A DNA stretch of 64,000 bases, from contig NZ_DASYDG010000012.1 of NCBI RefSeq assembly GCF_036499745.1, positions 1 to 64,000 on the forward strand, in the 5' to 3' direction. The number at the start of each line of letters is the position of its first letter. The first letter of the stretch is position 1. Source of the DNA: Pinirhizobacter sp036499745. Its GTDB lineage: Bacteria; Pseudomonadota; Gammaproteobacteria; Xanthomonadales; Rhodanobacteraceae. Below the pieces are notes generated by a model. It saw only the letters and a list, made by a program, of their open reading frames with translations, made no database searches and was not told the origin of the DNA. Shown here piece by piece: positions 8,728 to 17,058 of the stretch. The position numbers and the translations under genes are program-made.

Positions 8728-9498
8728 TCACGATGGGAACACGCTCTCGTCAAGTAGCTCCAGCAAGGTCAACGCATTGGGCACGGCTTCACCGCGGGCC
8801 GTATTATCGAAGATGCACCAGACGTCACGTTTCATCTTCCGGGCCAGACGTATCTGCGCAGCTACGCCCTCGAGAAATGCTTTGTCGTAAGCTGAGTAAT
8901 ATACGTGTGGCGACCCGTGCAGGCGGATGTAGAGCAGCCCTGGATCTCCTTCGCAGTCGCCACCGGGTACTGGCGAAGGATCCGCTTGTACGCATGCAAC
9001 GCCCCCGTCTTTTAACACGGAGCTGCCAAGGGATGTGAACCAGCTCGAGTGGCGCGGTTCGCAAACGATGGGGACTGAAGTGAAGTCACGTAGCAAGGAG
9101 AAAAAGACCGTAGCGTCATTTTCATCCATCGCAAGGCTGGGGGGCAGTTGAACGAGTATGCAGCCCAACTTATTCCCGAGGGAAGTTACCTCCTCGAAGA
9201 AAATGCGTACGGGCATTTCGCATTGCCGTAACCGTAGATCATGAGTGATGGTACGCGGCATTTTTATGCTGAAGCGGAACGTATCAGGCACACTGTTCGC
9301 CCAACGAACATACGTTTTTTTCTGGTGCGAACGATAGAACGATGTGTTGATCTCCACGCAGGAGAAGACCTGCGCGTAGCGTTCAAGGTGACTGCCGTCC
9401 GTCGCAAAAAGGCCTGCTTCCCTGGAAGGGATCGACCAGCCGGCGCTACCGATGCGGATGCCGGGGCTTACCGTCGCAATCGTTTTTGGCTTTTTCAT
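8728..9498 (-). CDS. DUF72 domain protein (YecE-like)
   Basis: A cytoplasmic protein of 256 residues of the DUF72 (YecE) family, predicted to fold as a TIM barrel. Recognisable blocks are IRIGSAGWSIP at the N terminus, FSCVEINTSFYRSHQKKTYV, FRFSIKMPRTITHD, LGCILVQLPPSLA, IVCEPRHSSWF and the C-terminal VWCIFDNTARGEAVPNAL. The function is not established. It is somewhat short compared with the usual 250-300 residues but has both ends. It starts at an ATG with only a weak ribosome site and shows no clear operon partner, though it lies 27 nt downstream of the zinc-ribbon SDR gene on the same strand. Confidence 0.88.
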   Translation of the reverse strand: MKKPKTIATVSPGIRIGSAGWSIPSREAGLFATDGSHLERYAQVFSCVEINTSFYRSHQKKTYVRWANSVPDTFRFSIKMPRTITHDLRLRQCEMPVRIFFEEVTSLGNKLGCILVQLPPSLAMDENDATVFFSLLRDFTSVPIVCEPRHSSWFTSLGSSVLKDGGVACVQADPSPVPGGDCEGDPGLLYIRLHGSPHVYYSAYDKAFLEGVAAQIRLARKMKRDVWCIFDNTARGEAVPNALTLLELLDESVFPS

Positions 9499-9525
9499 GC
9501 CAGTGAACGCCTATGCCATCCAGAC

Positions 9526-11124
9526 TTACCAGTCGGTCGGTCGATAATCCTTCAGGAACTGCCCCCACACGTGTTCGCCGGTGTTGATGCCACTGATGAT
9601 TGGATCCACGATACGCGCAGCGCCGTCCACGATGTCCAGCGGCGGGTGGAAACGCTCTTCCAAAACTTTTTTCGCTGCCAGCCCGGCCGGATCCTCATCG
9701 GTCACCCAGCCGGTGTCGACGCTGTTCATGTGGATGCCGTCGTTGTGGTAATCGGTAGCCGAGGTGCGCGTCATCATGTTGAGCGCGGCCTTCGCCATGT
9801 TGGTGTGTGGATGGCGCGTGGTCTTGAAGTTGCGGTAGAACTGGCCTTCCATCGCAGACACGTTGACGATGTGCTTGTCGCGTTCGGATGTGCGCAGCAT
9901 CAGCGGCTTCAGTCGCGCATTGATGATGAATGGCGCGATGGCATTGACCAGCTGCACTTCCAGCAATTCCACCGAGGGTACTTCGGCCATCAGCAAACGC
10001 CACGAATTGCGTTCGCGCAGGTCGATCTGCTGCAGGTCCTGGTCGAGCCTGCCCTCGGGGAACAGGTGGCTCTGCGCCAGAAGCTCTTCGGGCAGCAACG
10101 GCATCTGGGATAGTTCGGCAGCGCGGGTCAGGCCGGGAAGGTCCGTGGCGCGGCTGGCCAGCGGGTTCGCCGTAACACCGGCCTCTGGCAGGATATTGGA
10201 GCCGCGCAAGCCCTCGTAGTGACCCACCAGTTTGCGAACGTGTTCGGGCATGTCGTGCAGCGCTGCCGTCTCCCCTTCCATCATGTGAGCGTAGAAATCG
10301 GGTGGGCGGCGCACGGTTTGGCAGGCGTTGTTGATGATGAAGTCCAGTCGCGGCCGCGTGGCAACCAGTTCATGGCAGAATGCTTCGACGCTTGGCGTGT
10401 GGCGCAGGTCCAGTCCGTAGACTTGCAGGCGATGGCCCCATTCGCCGAAATCCGGTTCCTCGGCGTAGCGTGCCGCCGAGTCGCGCGGGAAGCGCGTGGT
10501 GACGATCAGTTCCGCGCCAGCGCGCAGCAATTTCAGACCGGCTTGATAACCGATTTTCACGCGACCACCGGTCAGCAGCGCGACGCGACCGCGCAGGTCA
10601 ACCAGTTCCGTGCGCTTGGCGTAGTTGAACGCGGCACAGGTGGGGCACAGCTGATCGTAGAAGAAATGGATCGCCGAATATTTCTGCTTGCACACATAGC
10701 AGTGCTTGGGCTCGATCGATTCGCGCGGTTGCGCGGCATCGGCATCGGGCGTGATGTCGTTCGCCTCGAAGCCCTGCGGAGCAAACACGTTCGGCGTGGT
10801 GAATACCGGTTTGCGGCGCAGAGCGCGAATGCCGGTCTGGTTCAGCACGGTGTCCTCGGCCTGGATCTTCGACGCATGCCTCGCCTTCTGGGCAGCCTTC
10901 AACTTGATCCGACGCTCACCCGGGTCGGGGTGATAGACCTGTGCCACCGCCTGATGCAGGCGTTGGCGGTCTTCTGCCGGGAGCCTGTCCAGCAATAGTC
11001 GATCGGCCGCAACCGATTCAAGCAGCTGCGCCGCTTCGCGTAAGCGTTGCAGCAGTGCGGTATCGGCGTCATCAGCCGGTGGTGTGGTGGTCAAGAGCGT
11101 GATCCGTATCGAGTAAAGCGGCAC
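9526..11124 (-). CDS. SDR-family oxidoreductase with N-terminal zinc-ribbon extension
   Basis: About 532 residues. The first 130 are charged and probably helical; near residue 140 is a four-cysteine module, CYVCKQKY followed about 20 residues later by CPTC, which looks like a zinc ribbon. A Rossmann domain follows with LTGGRVKIGYQAGLKLLRAG, the SDR TGxxxxIG signature, then a DLRHTPSVEAF block and IINNACQ in place of NNAG. At the usual active site the sequence is HIVNVSAMEGQF, then PHTNMAKAALNM: the serine and lysine are present, but a Thr lies where the Tyr of Y-x-x-x-K should be. The enzyme may therefore use other chemistry or bind NAD(P) for a structural role. The GTG start at 11124 is the only one giving the full length, and no ribosome site is obvious, so the first 15 residues are uncertain. 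Confidence 0.8.
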   Translation of the reverse strand: MPLYSIRITLLTTTPPADDADTALLQRLREAAQLLESVAADRLLLDRLPAEDRQRLHQAVAQVYHPDPGERRIKLKAAQKARHASKIQAEDTVLNQTGIRALRRKPVFTTPNVFAPQGFEANDITPDADAAQPRESIEPKHCYVCKQKYSAIHFFYDQLCPTCAAFNYAKRTELVDLRGRVALLTGGRVKIGYQAGLKLLRAGAELIVTTRFPRDSAARYAEEPDFGEWGHRLQVYGLDLRHTPSVEAFCHELVATRPRLDFIINNACQTVRRPPDFYAHMMEGETAALHDMPEHVRKLVGHYEGLRGSNILPEAGVTANPLASRATDLPGLTRAAELSQMPLLPEELLAQSHLFPEGRLDQDLQQIDLRERNSWRLLMAEVPSVELLEVQLVNAIAPFIINARLKPLMLRTSERDKHIVNVSAMEGQFYRNFKTTRHPHTNMAKAALNMMTRTSATDYHNDGIHMNSVDTGWVTDEDPAGLAAKKVLEERFHPPLDIVDGAARIVDPIISGINTGEHVWGQFLKDYRPTDW

Positions 11125-11227
11125 GATGTGGGATGCCCGGAGGGGAATCGCACGTGGTCAGCCGCTTATTTTGCCTGTTATGGTCGTTTTGCGGGGATCC
11201 GGTAGTCGCCACTCGCTCTGATCAAGG

Positions 11228-11264
11228 TTGACTTGTTTCTATATTTCAATATTATTGGAAATAT
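11228..11264 (+). promoter_or_regulatory. arsR promoter and ArsR operator
   Basis: A -35 box TTGACT (11228-11233) is followed after 16 nt by a -10 box TATTAT (11250-11255). Around the -10 is an inverted repeat with perfect 7-bp arms, ATATTTC (11241-11247) and GAAATAT (11258-11264), which fits an ArsR-family operator. The expected transcription start, 7 nt past the -10, falls on the A of the arsR ATG, suggesting a leaderless mRNA. The boxes are read by eye. Confidence 0.65.
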
Positions 11265-11625
11265 GGAATCAAATGAAGCCATCAAACGCCTGTCCGCCCT
11301 CTCCCAGGAAAGCCGGCTCGCCGTTTTCCGCCTATTGATCAAGGCCGGCCGGGACGGCCTCGCCGCTGGGGAGATCGCCCGAACGCTTGAAATCCCCCCA
11401 AACACCTTGTCGGCCCAGCTAACGATCCTGGCAAACGCCGGCCTCGTAGCCAGTCGACGTGACGGCCGCTCGATCATCTACGCCGCCGACTACGACTGCA
11501 TGAGTGATCTGCTGGTCTATCTGATGGAAGACTGTTGCCAGGGCCGGCCGGAGGTGTGTGCGCCCATCGCCGATGTGGCGGCCCGCACCGCCTGTTGCAC
11601 CCAACCCGAAGGAGCCATTTCGTGA
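11263..11625 (+). CDS. arsR: ArsR-family arsenic-responsive repressor
   Basis: A 120-residue winged-helix repressor. The HTH region is LAAGEIARTLEIPPNTLSAQ (about 33-52), followed by LTILANAGLVASRRDGRSI. Cysteines at 91, 92 and 99 (EDCCQGRPEVC) resemble the C-terminal As(III) site of the Acidithiobacillus-type ArsR rather than the helix-alpha3 site of the plasmid R773 type; a further C111-C112 pair lies near the end. It would repress the operon until trivalent arsenic binds. The ATG at 11263 lies inside the inverted repeat and at the predicted transcription start, and no good ribosome site precedes it. The stop overlaps the GTG of arsI (GTGA). Confidence 0.92.
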   Translation: MESNEAIKRLSALSQESRLAVFRLLIKAGRDGLAAGEIARTLEIPPNTLSAQLTILANAGLVASRRDGRSIIYAADYDCMSDLLVYLMEDCCQGRPEVCAPIADVAARTACCTQPEGAIS

Positions 11626-12095
11626 AGCGCCTGCATGTCCATGTCGCCGTCCAAGACCTCGCCACGTCCATCGGCTTTTATTCCACACTATTCGGCGCCG
11701 AACCCGACGTTATAAAAGACGACTACGCCAAGTGGATGCTCGACGATCCACGGGTCAACTTCGCCATTTCCGATCGTGCCCGTGTCACCGGTGTCGACCA
11801 TCTGGGCATCCAGGTGGAGAGTTCGGAAGAACTGGGGGAGCTAGCGGGCAGACTGAAGGCCGCCGGTGAGGTCACCCGCGACCAGGAGGCGACCACCTGC
11901 TGCTACGCTCAATCGGACAAGGCCTGGGTCAATGATCCGAACGGCCTGCGCTGGGAAACTTTCCACACCTTCGGCGAGGCAATCACCTACGGCGAAGACG
12001 AGCCGGACGTCGTTCTCTCTGCCCAATCGAAGGTGGCGTGCTGCGCGCCCCCGGTAACCGACGCGAAACCTGCGCGCGCACCAGCCTGCTGCTGA
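11622..12095 (+). CDS. arsI: ArsI/CadI-family C-As lyase (VOC dioxygenase)
   Basis: A 157-residue vicinal-oxygen-chelate protein matching ArsI, the Fe(II)-dependent enzyme that cleaves the carbon-arsenic bond of methyl- and aromatic arsenicals. Likely metal ligands are His5 or His7 (LHVHVAV), His60 (VDHLGIQV) and Glu112 (WETF). The vicinal pair Cys93-Cys94 (TTCCYAQSDKAWV) is the known arsenical-binding site and separates ArsI from other glyoxalases. The C terminus adds further pairs (ACCAPP and ACC-end), perhaps extra arsenite binding. Starts at GTG overlapping the arsR stop; an AAGGAG ribosome site lies 9 nt upstream. It ends in a TGATG overlap with aqpS, so the operon is translationally coupled. 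Confidence 0.9.
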   Translation: MKRLHVHVAVQDLATSIGFYSTLFGAEPDVIKDDYAKWMLDDPRVNFAISDRARVTGVDHLGIQVESSEELGELAGRLKAAGEVTRDQEATTCCYAQSDKAWVNDPNGLRWETFHTFGEAITYGEDEPDVVLSAQSKVACCAPPVTDAKPARAPACC

Positions 12096-12796
12096 TGGCC
12101 CCGGCCAGCCTGGAACCGCCGCTGAGGGCTTTCTCTATGCTTCGTCGCGTTACAGGCGAAGCGCTCGGCACGGCAATGTTGCTGGTGGTCGTGATTGGCT
12201 CGGGGATCATGGGCGAGCGGCTGGCGGGTGGGAATGTCGCCATTGCGCTGCTGGGCAACACGCTCGCCACCGGCGCGGGCCTGGTCGTGCTGATCACGAT
12301 CTTCGGCCCGCTGTCCGGCGCCCATTTCAACCCGGGCGTGACGCTCGTTTTTGCCCTTCGGCGGGAGATCACCTGGCCTATGGCCGGCATCTATATTGCC
12401 GCCCAGGTCATCGGTGGAGTTCTCGGCGTCTGGATGGCACATGCCATGTTCGCCGAGCCGATCCTCCAGGTATCGACCAAACTGCGCGACGGTCCGGCCC
12501 AGGCATTCGCTGAGTTCGTGGCGACGTTCGGCCTAATCGCCGCGATCCTTGGCTCGATCCGCTTCAAGCCGGATGCGACACCAATGATCGTTGGGCTCTA
12601 TATCACTGCGGCCTATTGGTTTACTGCCTCGACTTCCTTCGCCAACCCGGCAGTGACGATCGCGCGATCGCTGTCCAATACCTTCGCCGGGATCGCACCG
12701 GGTTCGATGCCGATGTTCATCGTGGCCCAGCTGGTCGGCGCCGTCACGGCGAGCATTCTGTTCCAGTGGCTTCTAAAGGAGCAACAAGCAGCATGA
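12095..12796 (+). CDS. aqpS: Aquaglyceroporin (AqpS-type arsenite channel)
   Basis: A 233-residue MIP-family channel. The two pore motifs are HFNPGVTL (NPG instead of NPA) and SFANPAVTIARS, with six hydrophobic segments between and around them. In Sinorhizobium, AqpS replaces an arsenite pump in an ars operon and lets As(III) made inside the cell leave down its gradient; the same logic suits this operon, which has no ArsB or Acr3. I start at the ATG at 12095, overlapping the arsI stop as TGATG, although MLRRVTGEALG at 12137 is where similarity to the family begins. The 3' end overlaps arsC as ATGA. NPG in the first half-helix is seen in this subfamily. Confidence 0.88.
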   Translation: MAPASLEPPLRAFSMLRRVTGEALGTAMLLVVVIGSGIMGERLAGGNVAIALLGNTLATGAGLVVLITIFGPLSGAHFNPGVTLVFALRREITWPMAGIYIAAQVIGGVLGVWMAHAMFAEPILQVSTKLRDGPAQAFAEFVATFGLIAAILGSIRFKPDATPMIVGLYITAAYWFTASTSFANPAVTIARSLSNTFAGIAPGSMPMFIVAQLVGAVTASILFQWLLKEQQAA

Positions 12797-13212
12797 GCGA
12801 CAACTTCTCCATCACGATCTATCACAACCCGGACTGTGGCACCTCGCGCAACACCCTGGCGATGATCCGCGCTGCCGGGTACCAGCCGACCGTCGTTGAG
12901 TACCTCAAGACCGGCTGGACACGGGCTCAGCTGGACAAGCTTCTGAGTGCCATGGCCAAGGCGCCGCGCGATCTCCTTCGTGCAAAAGGCACGCCCGCCG
13001 CCGAGCTTGGTTTGCTCGAGCCAGGTGTCAGCGACGATCAGATCTTGAACGCAATGGTCGCCCATCCCATCCTGGTCAACCGACCGATCGTGGTCACGCC
13101 CAAGGGCGTCAGGCTGTGCAGGCCATCGGAGTCAGTGCTCGATCTGCTTGACCGACAGCCAGCATCCTTCATCAAGGAAGACGGTGAGATGGTTCTTCCA
13201 GCGGCACGTTGA
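12793..13212 (+). CDS. arsC: Arsenate reductase, glutaredoxin-coupled (ArsC)
   Basis: A 139-residue ArsC of the Escherichia coli R773 type. The N terminus reads ITIYHNPDCGTSRNTLAMIR with catalytic Cys15; LLRAKGTPAAELGL carries one of the conserved Arg residues and HPILVNRPIVVTPKGVRLCRP carries another. It reduces As(V) to As(III) using glutaredoxin and glutathione in the cytoplasm. It starts within the aqpS stop (ATGA, 12793-12796) and is the last gene of the operon. The family's normal length is about 140 residues, so it is complete. Confidence 0.95.
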   Translation: MSDNFSITIYHNPDCGTSRNTLAMIRAAGYQPTVVEYLKTGWTRAQLDKLLSAMAKAPRDLLRAKGTPAAELGLLEPGVSDDQILNAMVAHPILVNRPIVVTPKGVRLCRPSESVLDLLDRQPASFIKEDGEMVLPAAR

Positions 13213-13260
13213 TCTCTATCGTGCACGACGTGCCACGCATGTGCTCCTCACTGGCATCTT

Positions 13261-15006
13261 TCATGCGATCCCGTTTCGCACCATGAATATCCCTTCGGGG
13301 TCGTACTTCCGCTTCACTGCAGCCAGGCGCGGAACGTTCGTACCCCAGTAAGCCTTCTTATAATCCTTCTGGAAAAAGTCGCTTTCAGAGAAGTAGGCCC
13401 CTGCCCCGGGGGCGACCTGGGTCAGCCTGGCGTACGACTTTTGCGTTGCCTCGGCGCCCCGCTGCGCTTTCGCCTCGTCGCGATGGACTCCCGGCAAGCC
13501 CTCGAACACGGGCGGGCCGCCGTTGGCGATGATGGCCAGGGCAAAAGCATTCAGCACCTCGGGGTTCATGGCAGTATCGCGGGCCTGGGCGAGCGTTTGC
13601 GCAGACGCCCCGTACAGGCCTTTGTTGAAGTGGAGGGCGAAGCCCAGCTCGCGCGATGCCTCGACGATCGCCGTGGCCAGGGTTTCCACTTTGTTACCCT
13701 GGAGCAACTCCGAGGGCAGCCATGCCGAGGTGTAGGCATGCAGGTACGTACCTACTTGTTCCCTGTCGCCCGCCCACATCATGTGATAAGCCGGCGTCCC
13801 CGGCCTGTCGTCCGGCACCGCGAAGTTGAGGCCAAGCTTCTGGTAGAAGCCGAGGTCCCAGAAGTGCCGCGCAGGCATGGCCTTCAACCAGAACGGCTTG
13901 ACCCACGTGTATGACGGCCGTGCCGCCACCCAGTCCAGCAACGGCTGCCATGCGGCCTTCGCTTCATCTTCGCCCAGGCCCTGAAACATCATCGAAAGGT
14001 CCAGGTGGCCGTCACCGTGGAATTCGATCGATTCACCCCAGTGCGTGTTGCACAGGTGGTCGCGGAAGTGGCGCAGCAGCTGCGCCACGAGTGCCTGGTA
14101 TGTCTCGTCGCTATCCGCCTTGAGGGTTCCCCGCACCCCGCCGATAAGTTCGGGCAGTTCGTGGGTTCGGAAGGTCAGCCGGGTGATCACCCCGAAGCTG
14201 CCACCGCCGCCGCCTTTCAACGCCCAGAACAGGTCCGGATCCTGGAAGGCGTTCACCACGCGGATGTTCCCATCCGCGGTAACGACCTCGGCCTCCAGCA
14301 GGTTCGACGCGCCGGTACCGAAGCCTTTTGAAAGGCTTCCGAAGCCGCCGCCGTTGGTGAAGCCTGCACACCCCACGGTGGTGCAGCCGCCGCCCTGGAC
14401 ATAGCGGCCGCCGACCGTGGTGACCGCGTGATAGGCATCGATCCACATGGCGCCGGCACCCACGTGGACGGCCGGCTGCGTGGCGAAGCCTGCCCGCGCA
14501 CCTTGCGGAACGAAGGCGTCGGCCATCTGCACTGCGTTCATCCGGCGGGTCCAGATCAGCAGCGAATCAGGTGCATTGGATGCGCCCAGATAGCTGTGGC
14601 CGCCGCCCCGGATCACCAGCCGTACGCGGTGACGCCGCGCCCAGGTGACTGCCGTGGCGATGTCCTGCGCGCTCTCGGCAGCCAATACCCGCGCGCTGGG
14701 GGTGGATGTCCATGCCCGGTAATACGCGCCGGTCTGGGTAAGGCCAGGCTGGTCGCCCACGTAGAACTGGTTACCGATGTGGGCCAGCGCTTCCTCGCGG
14801 GTGACTGGGTCCAGTAGCGGGTTCTTCGGAATGGAAAGGCGCCCACCCACCTGGCTGTTCAGTGCATCCCAGTCAGCGTCCGTGGGCCATCCCCGGGCGC
14901 CCGGTTTCAGCCAGCGACCACCGCCGGTGACGAAGGCATCCACCTTCGTGGCCAGTGGCCATAACGGCAGGACGAGGGCAGTCTTCAGCAGGGTGCGGCG
15001 GTCCAT
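13261..15006 (-). CDS. Exported FAD-linked oxidase (BBE-type, p-cresol methylhydroxylase fold)
   Basis: A 581-residue flavoprotein. The start MDRRTLLKTALVLPLWPLA looks like a Tat-type signal. The FAD domain has VRLVIRGGGHSYLGASN, where GGGHS holds the His that often binds FAD covalently, and a second motif VQGGGCTTVGCAGFTNGGGF with a Cys in the position that completes bicovalent attachment in berberine-bridge-type enzymes. GGGGGSFGVITRLTF closes the nucleotide site. The C-terminal BBE segment reads YWGTNVPRLAAVKRKYDPEG. Such enzymes oxidise sugars, alkaloids or phenols with oxygen; the substrate here is unknown. It is convergent with the ars operon and separated from the LysR gene by about 200 nt with no further gene seen. 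Confidence 0.88.
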   Translation of the reverse strand: MDRRTLLKTALVLPLWPLATKVDAFVTGGGRWLKPGARGWPTDADWDALNSQVGGRLSIPKNPLLDPVTREEALAHIGNQFYVGDQPGLTQTGAYYRAWTSTPSARVLAAESAQDIATAVTWARRHRVRLVIRGGGHSYLGASNAPDSLLIWTRRMNAVQMADAFVPQGARAGFATQPAVHVGAGAMWIDAYHAVTTVGGRYVQGGGCTTVGCAGFTNGGGFGSLSKGFGTGASNLLEAEVVTADGNIRVVNAFQDPDLFWALKGGGGGSFGVITRLTFRTHELPELIGGVRGTLKADSDETYQALVAQLLRHFRDHLCNTHWGESIEFHGDGHLDLSMMFQGLGEDEAKAAWQPLLDWVAARPSYTWVKPFWLKAMPARHFWDLGFYQKLGLNFAVPDDRPGTPAYHMMWAGDREQVGTYLHAYTSAWLPSELLQGNKVETLATAIVEASRELGFALHFNKGLYGASAQTLAQARDTAMNPEVLNAFALAIIANGGPPVFEGLPGVHRDEAKAQRGAEATQKSYARLTQVAPGAGAYFSESDFFQKDYKKAYWGTNVPRLAAVKRKYDPEGIFMVRNGIA

Positions 15007-15210
15007 GATCGGTTCTCCGGTGGTTGCCGCCGATCATGTGGTGCCCTGGCCATGGTTTCATCCGCGAAGGGATGAAAAACACAGGCCCGGGGACGAGTCG
15101 CGGGTTTCCGGGGATGGGCCTGGCGCGTCGCCGGGGCCGGGGACTGGTATCCCCACCTTCACCATCGTCATAAGCGTAATCGTGGGCGATCCCTGACTTT
15201 TGCTTTCAAC

Positions 15211-16110
15211 TCACTTCTGCAGCTTTGACACCCGCGCGATCAAGTCGTCCAAATGCGCCAGAAACATCTTCAGGATGGGGGAGGTGTTCGTTTTGCTGTA
15301 GCCCACCACCAGGTCAATGGTGGGCACTTCGCCGGCCAGCGGACGGCTAACCACGGACCACGGCATCAGGTTCTCCACATACGTGGGGATGAGCGCCACA
15401 CCACGCGTTGAAGCCACCAGCGACATCACCATCGCCGGATTGTCCACCAGCTGCCCGGGCGTCATTTCCACACCTGAGCGCGTCAGGTAGTCGCCGATCA
15501 CCGCTTGCAACACCGTCGCTTTTTTTCCGATGCCGATGAAAGGTTCACCGACCAGATCCCTGGGGCGAATCGTCTTGCGGGATGTGAGGGGATGATCACT
15601 GGGCATCAATACGATCAGTGATTCGTGTGTGACCGGGTGATACGCGAGATCGTAATCGGGCTCGGCACGCAGGAAGGCGAGATCGAGTTTGCCGCGCACC
15701 AGCGATTCGGCCAGGTCCGGGGAGTAATCGCTTGAAACGGTGACCTCGATGTTGGGCAGTTCGGCGCGGAGAATGTGCATGGCTTCCGGCAACCAGGTCA
15801 TTTCCTGCCCAGTGAGAAACCCGAGCGAAAAGCGTTGCTTACTCGGTTGCGCGGCCCTGCGTGCCGCCTCGATGGCGATGTCTACCTGGCTCAACACCAT
15901 CCGCGCGTGCTCGAAGAACACCTTGCCCGCTTCGGTAAGGGTGATTCCACGCGCGCTGCGGATCAGCAGGTCCGCGCCAACCTGATCTTCCAGATCCTTG
16001 ATTTGCCGGCTCAACGAGGGCTGCGATGTGTGTAGTCGCCGTTCGGCGGCCACCGTCAGGCTGCCCGTTTCGGCGACCGCGATGAAATAGCGCAGATGAC
16101 GCAGTTCCAT
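15211..16110 (-). CDS. LysR-family transcriptional regulator (HcaR/BenM-like)
   Basis: A 299-residue LysR regulator. The N-terminal HTH is MELRHLRYFIAVAETGSLT then AAERRLHTSQPSLSRQIKDL, followed by the usual linker helix and a periplasmic-binding-like effector domain from about residue 90. DLAESLVRGKLDLAFLRAEP is typical of the aromatic-acid-responsive subgroup. It is divergent from the SDR gene at 16248, and a perfect inverted repeat sits just in front of its start, so it likely represses itself and controls the two SDR genes. The inducer cannot be deduced. Confidence 0.93.
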   Translation of the reverse strand: MELRHLRYFIAVAETGSLTVAAERRLHTSQPSLSRQIKDLEDQVGADLLIRSARGITLTEAGKVFFEHARMVLSQVDIAIEAARRAAQPSKQRFSLGFLTGQEMTWLPEAMHILRAELPNIEVTVSSDYSPDLAESLVRGKLDLAFLRAEPDYDLAYHPVTHESLIVLMPSDHPLTSRKTIRPRDLVGEPFIGIGKKATVLQAVIGDYLTRSGVEMTPGQLVDNPAMVMSLVASTRGVALIPTYVENLMPWSVVSRPLAGEVPTIDLVVGYSKTNTSPILKMFLAHLDDLIARVSKLQK

Positions 16111-16125
16111 GGGCCCACTCCTATG

Positions 16126-16144
16126 CCATGCCTTTCAGGCATGG
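16126..16144. promoter_or_regulatory. Probable LysR operator (perfect inverted repeat with T-N11-A)
   Basis: Arms CCATGCC (16126-16132) and GGCATGG (16138-16144) around TTTCA. T129 and A141 of the 16 kb numbering (16129 and 16141) are separated by 11 bases, the standard LysR recognition form. It lies 16 nt before the LysR start in the divergent gap. Confidence 0.6.
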
Positions 16145-16247
16145 GAGTCAGCTTACAAAGTCTTTTTAAAGCGCGCCATCCAAGCTCATATTTCGGGCCG
16201 TGGCGGAATAGCCGCGTTGCCCCAACTGCTTTGAAAGGATCACCCTC

Positions 16248-16988
16248 ATGGCAAACCTGACCCACAAGACCGCCCTTGTTACCGGCGCCTCCCGCGGCAT
16301 CGGCGCGGCCATTGCCAAGCGGCTGGCCGCCGATGGCGCCAGCGTCGCGATCACCTATAGCAAGGGTTCCGCTGCCGCGGCCCAGGTGGTAAAGGACATC
16401 GAAGGCGCCGGCGGAAAGGCCATCGCGATCCACGCGGATGCGACCGATGCCAAGGCTGTCAACGCCGCGGTGGAACAAGTCATCAAGGCTTTCGGCCGAC
16501 TCGACATCCTGGTGAACAACGCCGGTACCGCCATCCCCAAGCCCTTCGAAGAAGCTACCCAGGAAGAGCTGGACACGGTGATCGATATCAACCTGCGCGG
16601 CGTGTTTATCGCCACGCAGGCGGCACTCAAGCATCTATCGGATGGTGGTCGCATCATCAGCATCGGCTCCTGCGTGGGCGAGCGGAGTATGACGCCCGGC
16701 CTGGCGGCTTACGCCGCGACCAAAGGCGCGGTGAAAATGTTCACGCAAGGACTGTCGCGTGAGGTTGGGTCCCGCGGCATCACGGTCAACAATGTCCAGC
16801 CTGGTCCCATCGACACCGACCTGAATCCCGCCGAAGGCGACTGGGCAACACCGCAGATCGCCAACACAGCACTGAAGCGCTATGGTCAGGTTGCGGACAT
16901 CGCTGCGATGGTGGCGTTCGTCGCCGGCCCCGAGGCGGGTTACATCACCGGCGCCAGCCTGACAGTTGACGGCGGCACTAACGCCTGA
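16248..16988 (+). CDS. Short-chain dehydrogenase/reductase (FabG-like)
   Basis: A 246-residue classical SDR. It has the cofactor motif TGASRGIG at about residues 13-20, DILVNNAGTA, the catalytic serine in IISIGSCVG, and YAATKGAVKMF with the YxxxK pair. The C terminus ITGASLTVDGGTNA is standard. The Ser-to-charged pattern after the second strand (YSKGSAAA) suggests NADPH preference. The specific substrate is unknown; FabG-like secondary reductases next to LysR regulators often act on xenobiotic or aromatic carbonyls. A GAAAGGATCACCCTC ribosome site precedes the ATG. It is divergent from the LysR gene and likely regulated by it. Confidence 0.92.
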   Translation: MANLTHKTALVTGASRGIGAAIAKRLAADGASVAITYSKGSAAAAQVVKDIEGAGGKAIAIHADATDAKAVNAAVEQVIKAFGRLDILVNNAGTAIPKPFEEATQEELDTVIDINLRGVFIATQAALKHLSDGGRIISIGSCVGERSMTPGLAAYAATKGAVKMFTQGLSREVGSRGITVNNVQPGPIDTDLNPAEGDWATPQIANTALKRYGQVADIAAMVAFVAGPEAGYITGASLTVDGGTNA

Positions 16989-17058
16989 CTCCCGTCCCGC
17001 CCACAGCCACACGACCCCTGGCGAAATGAGCCACTTCGCCCGCTCAGGAGGATCAATC

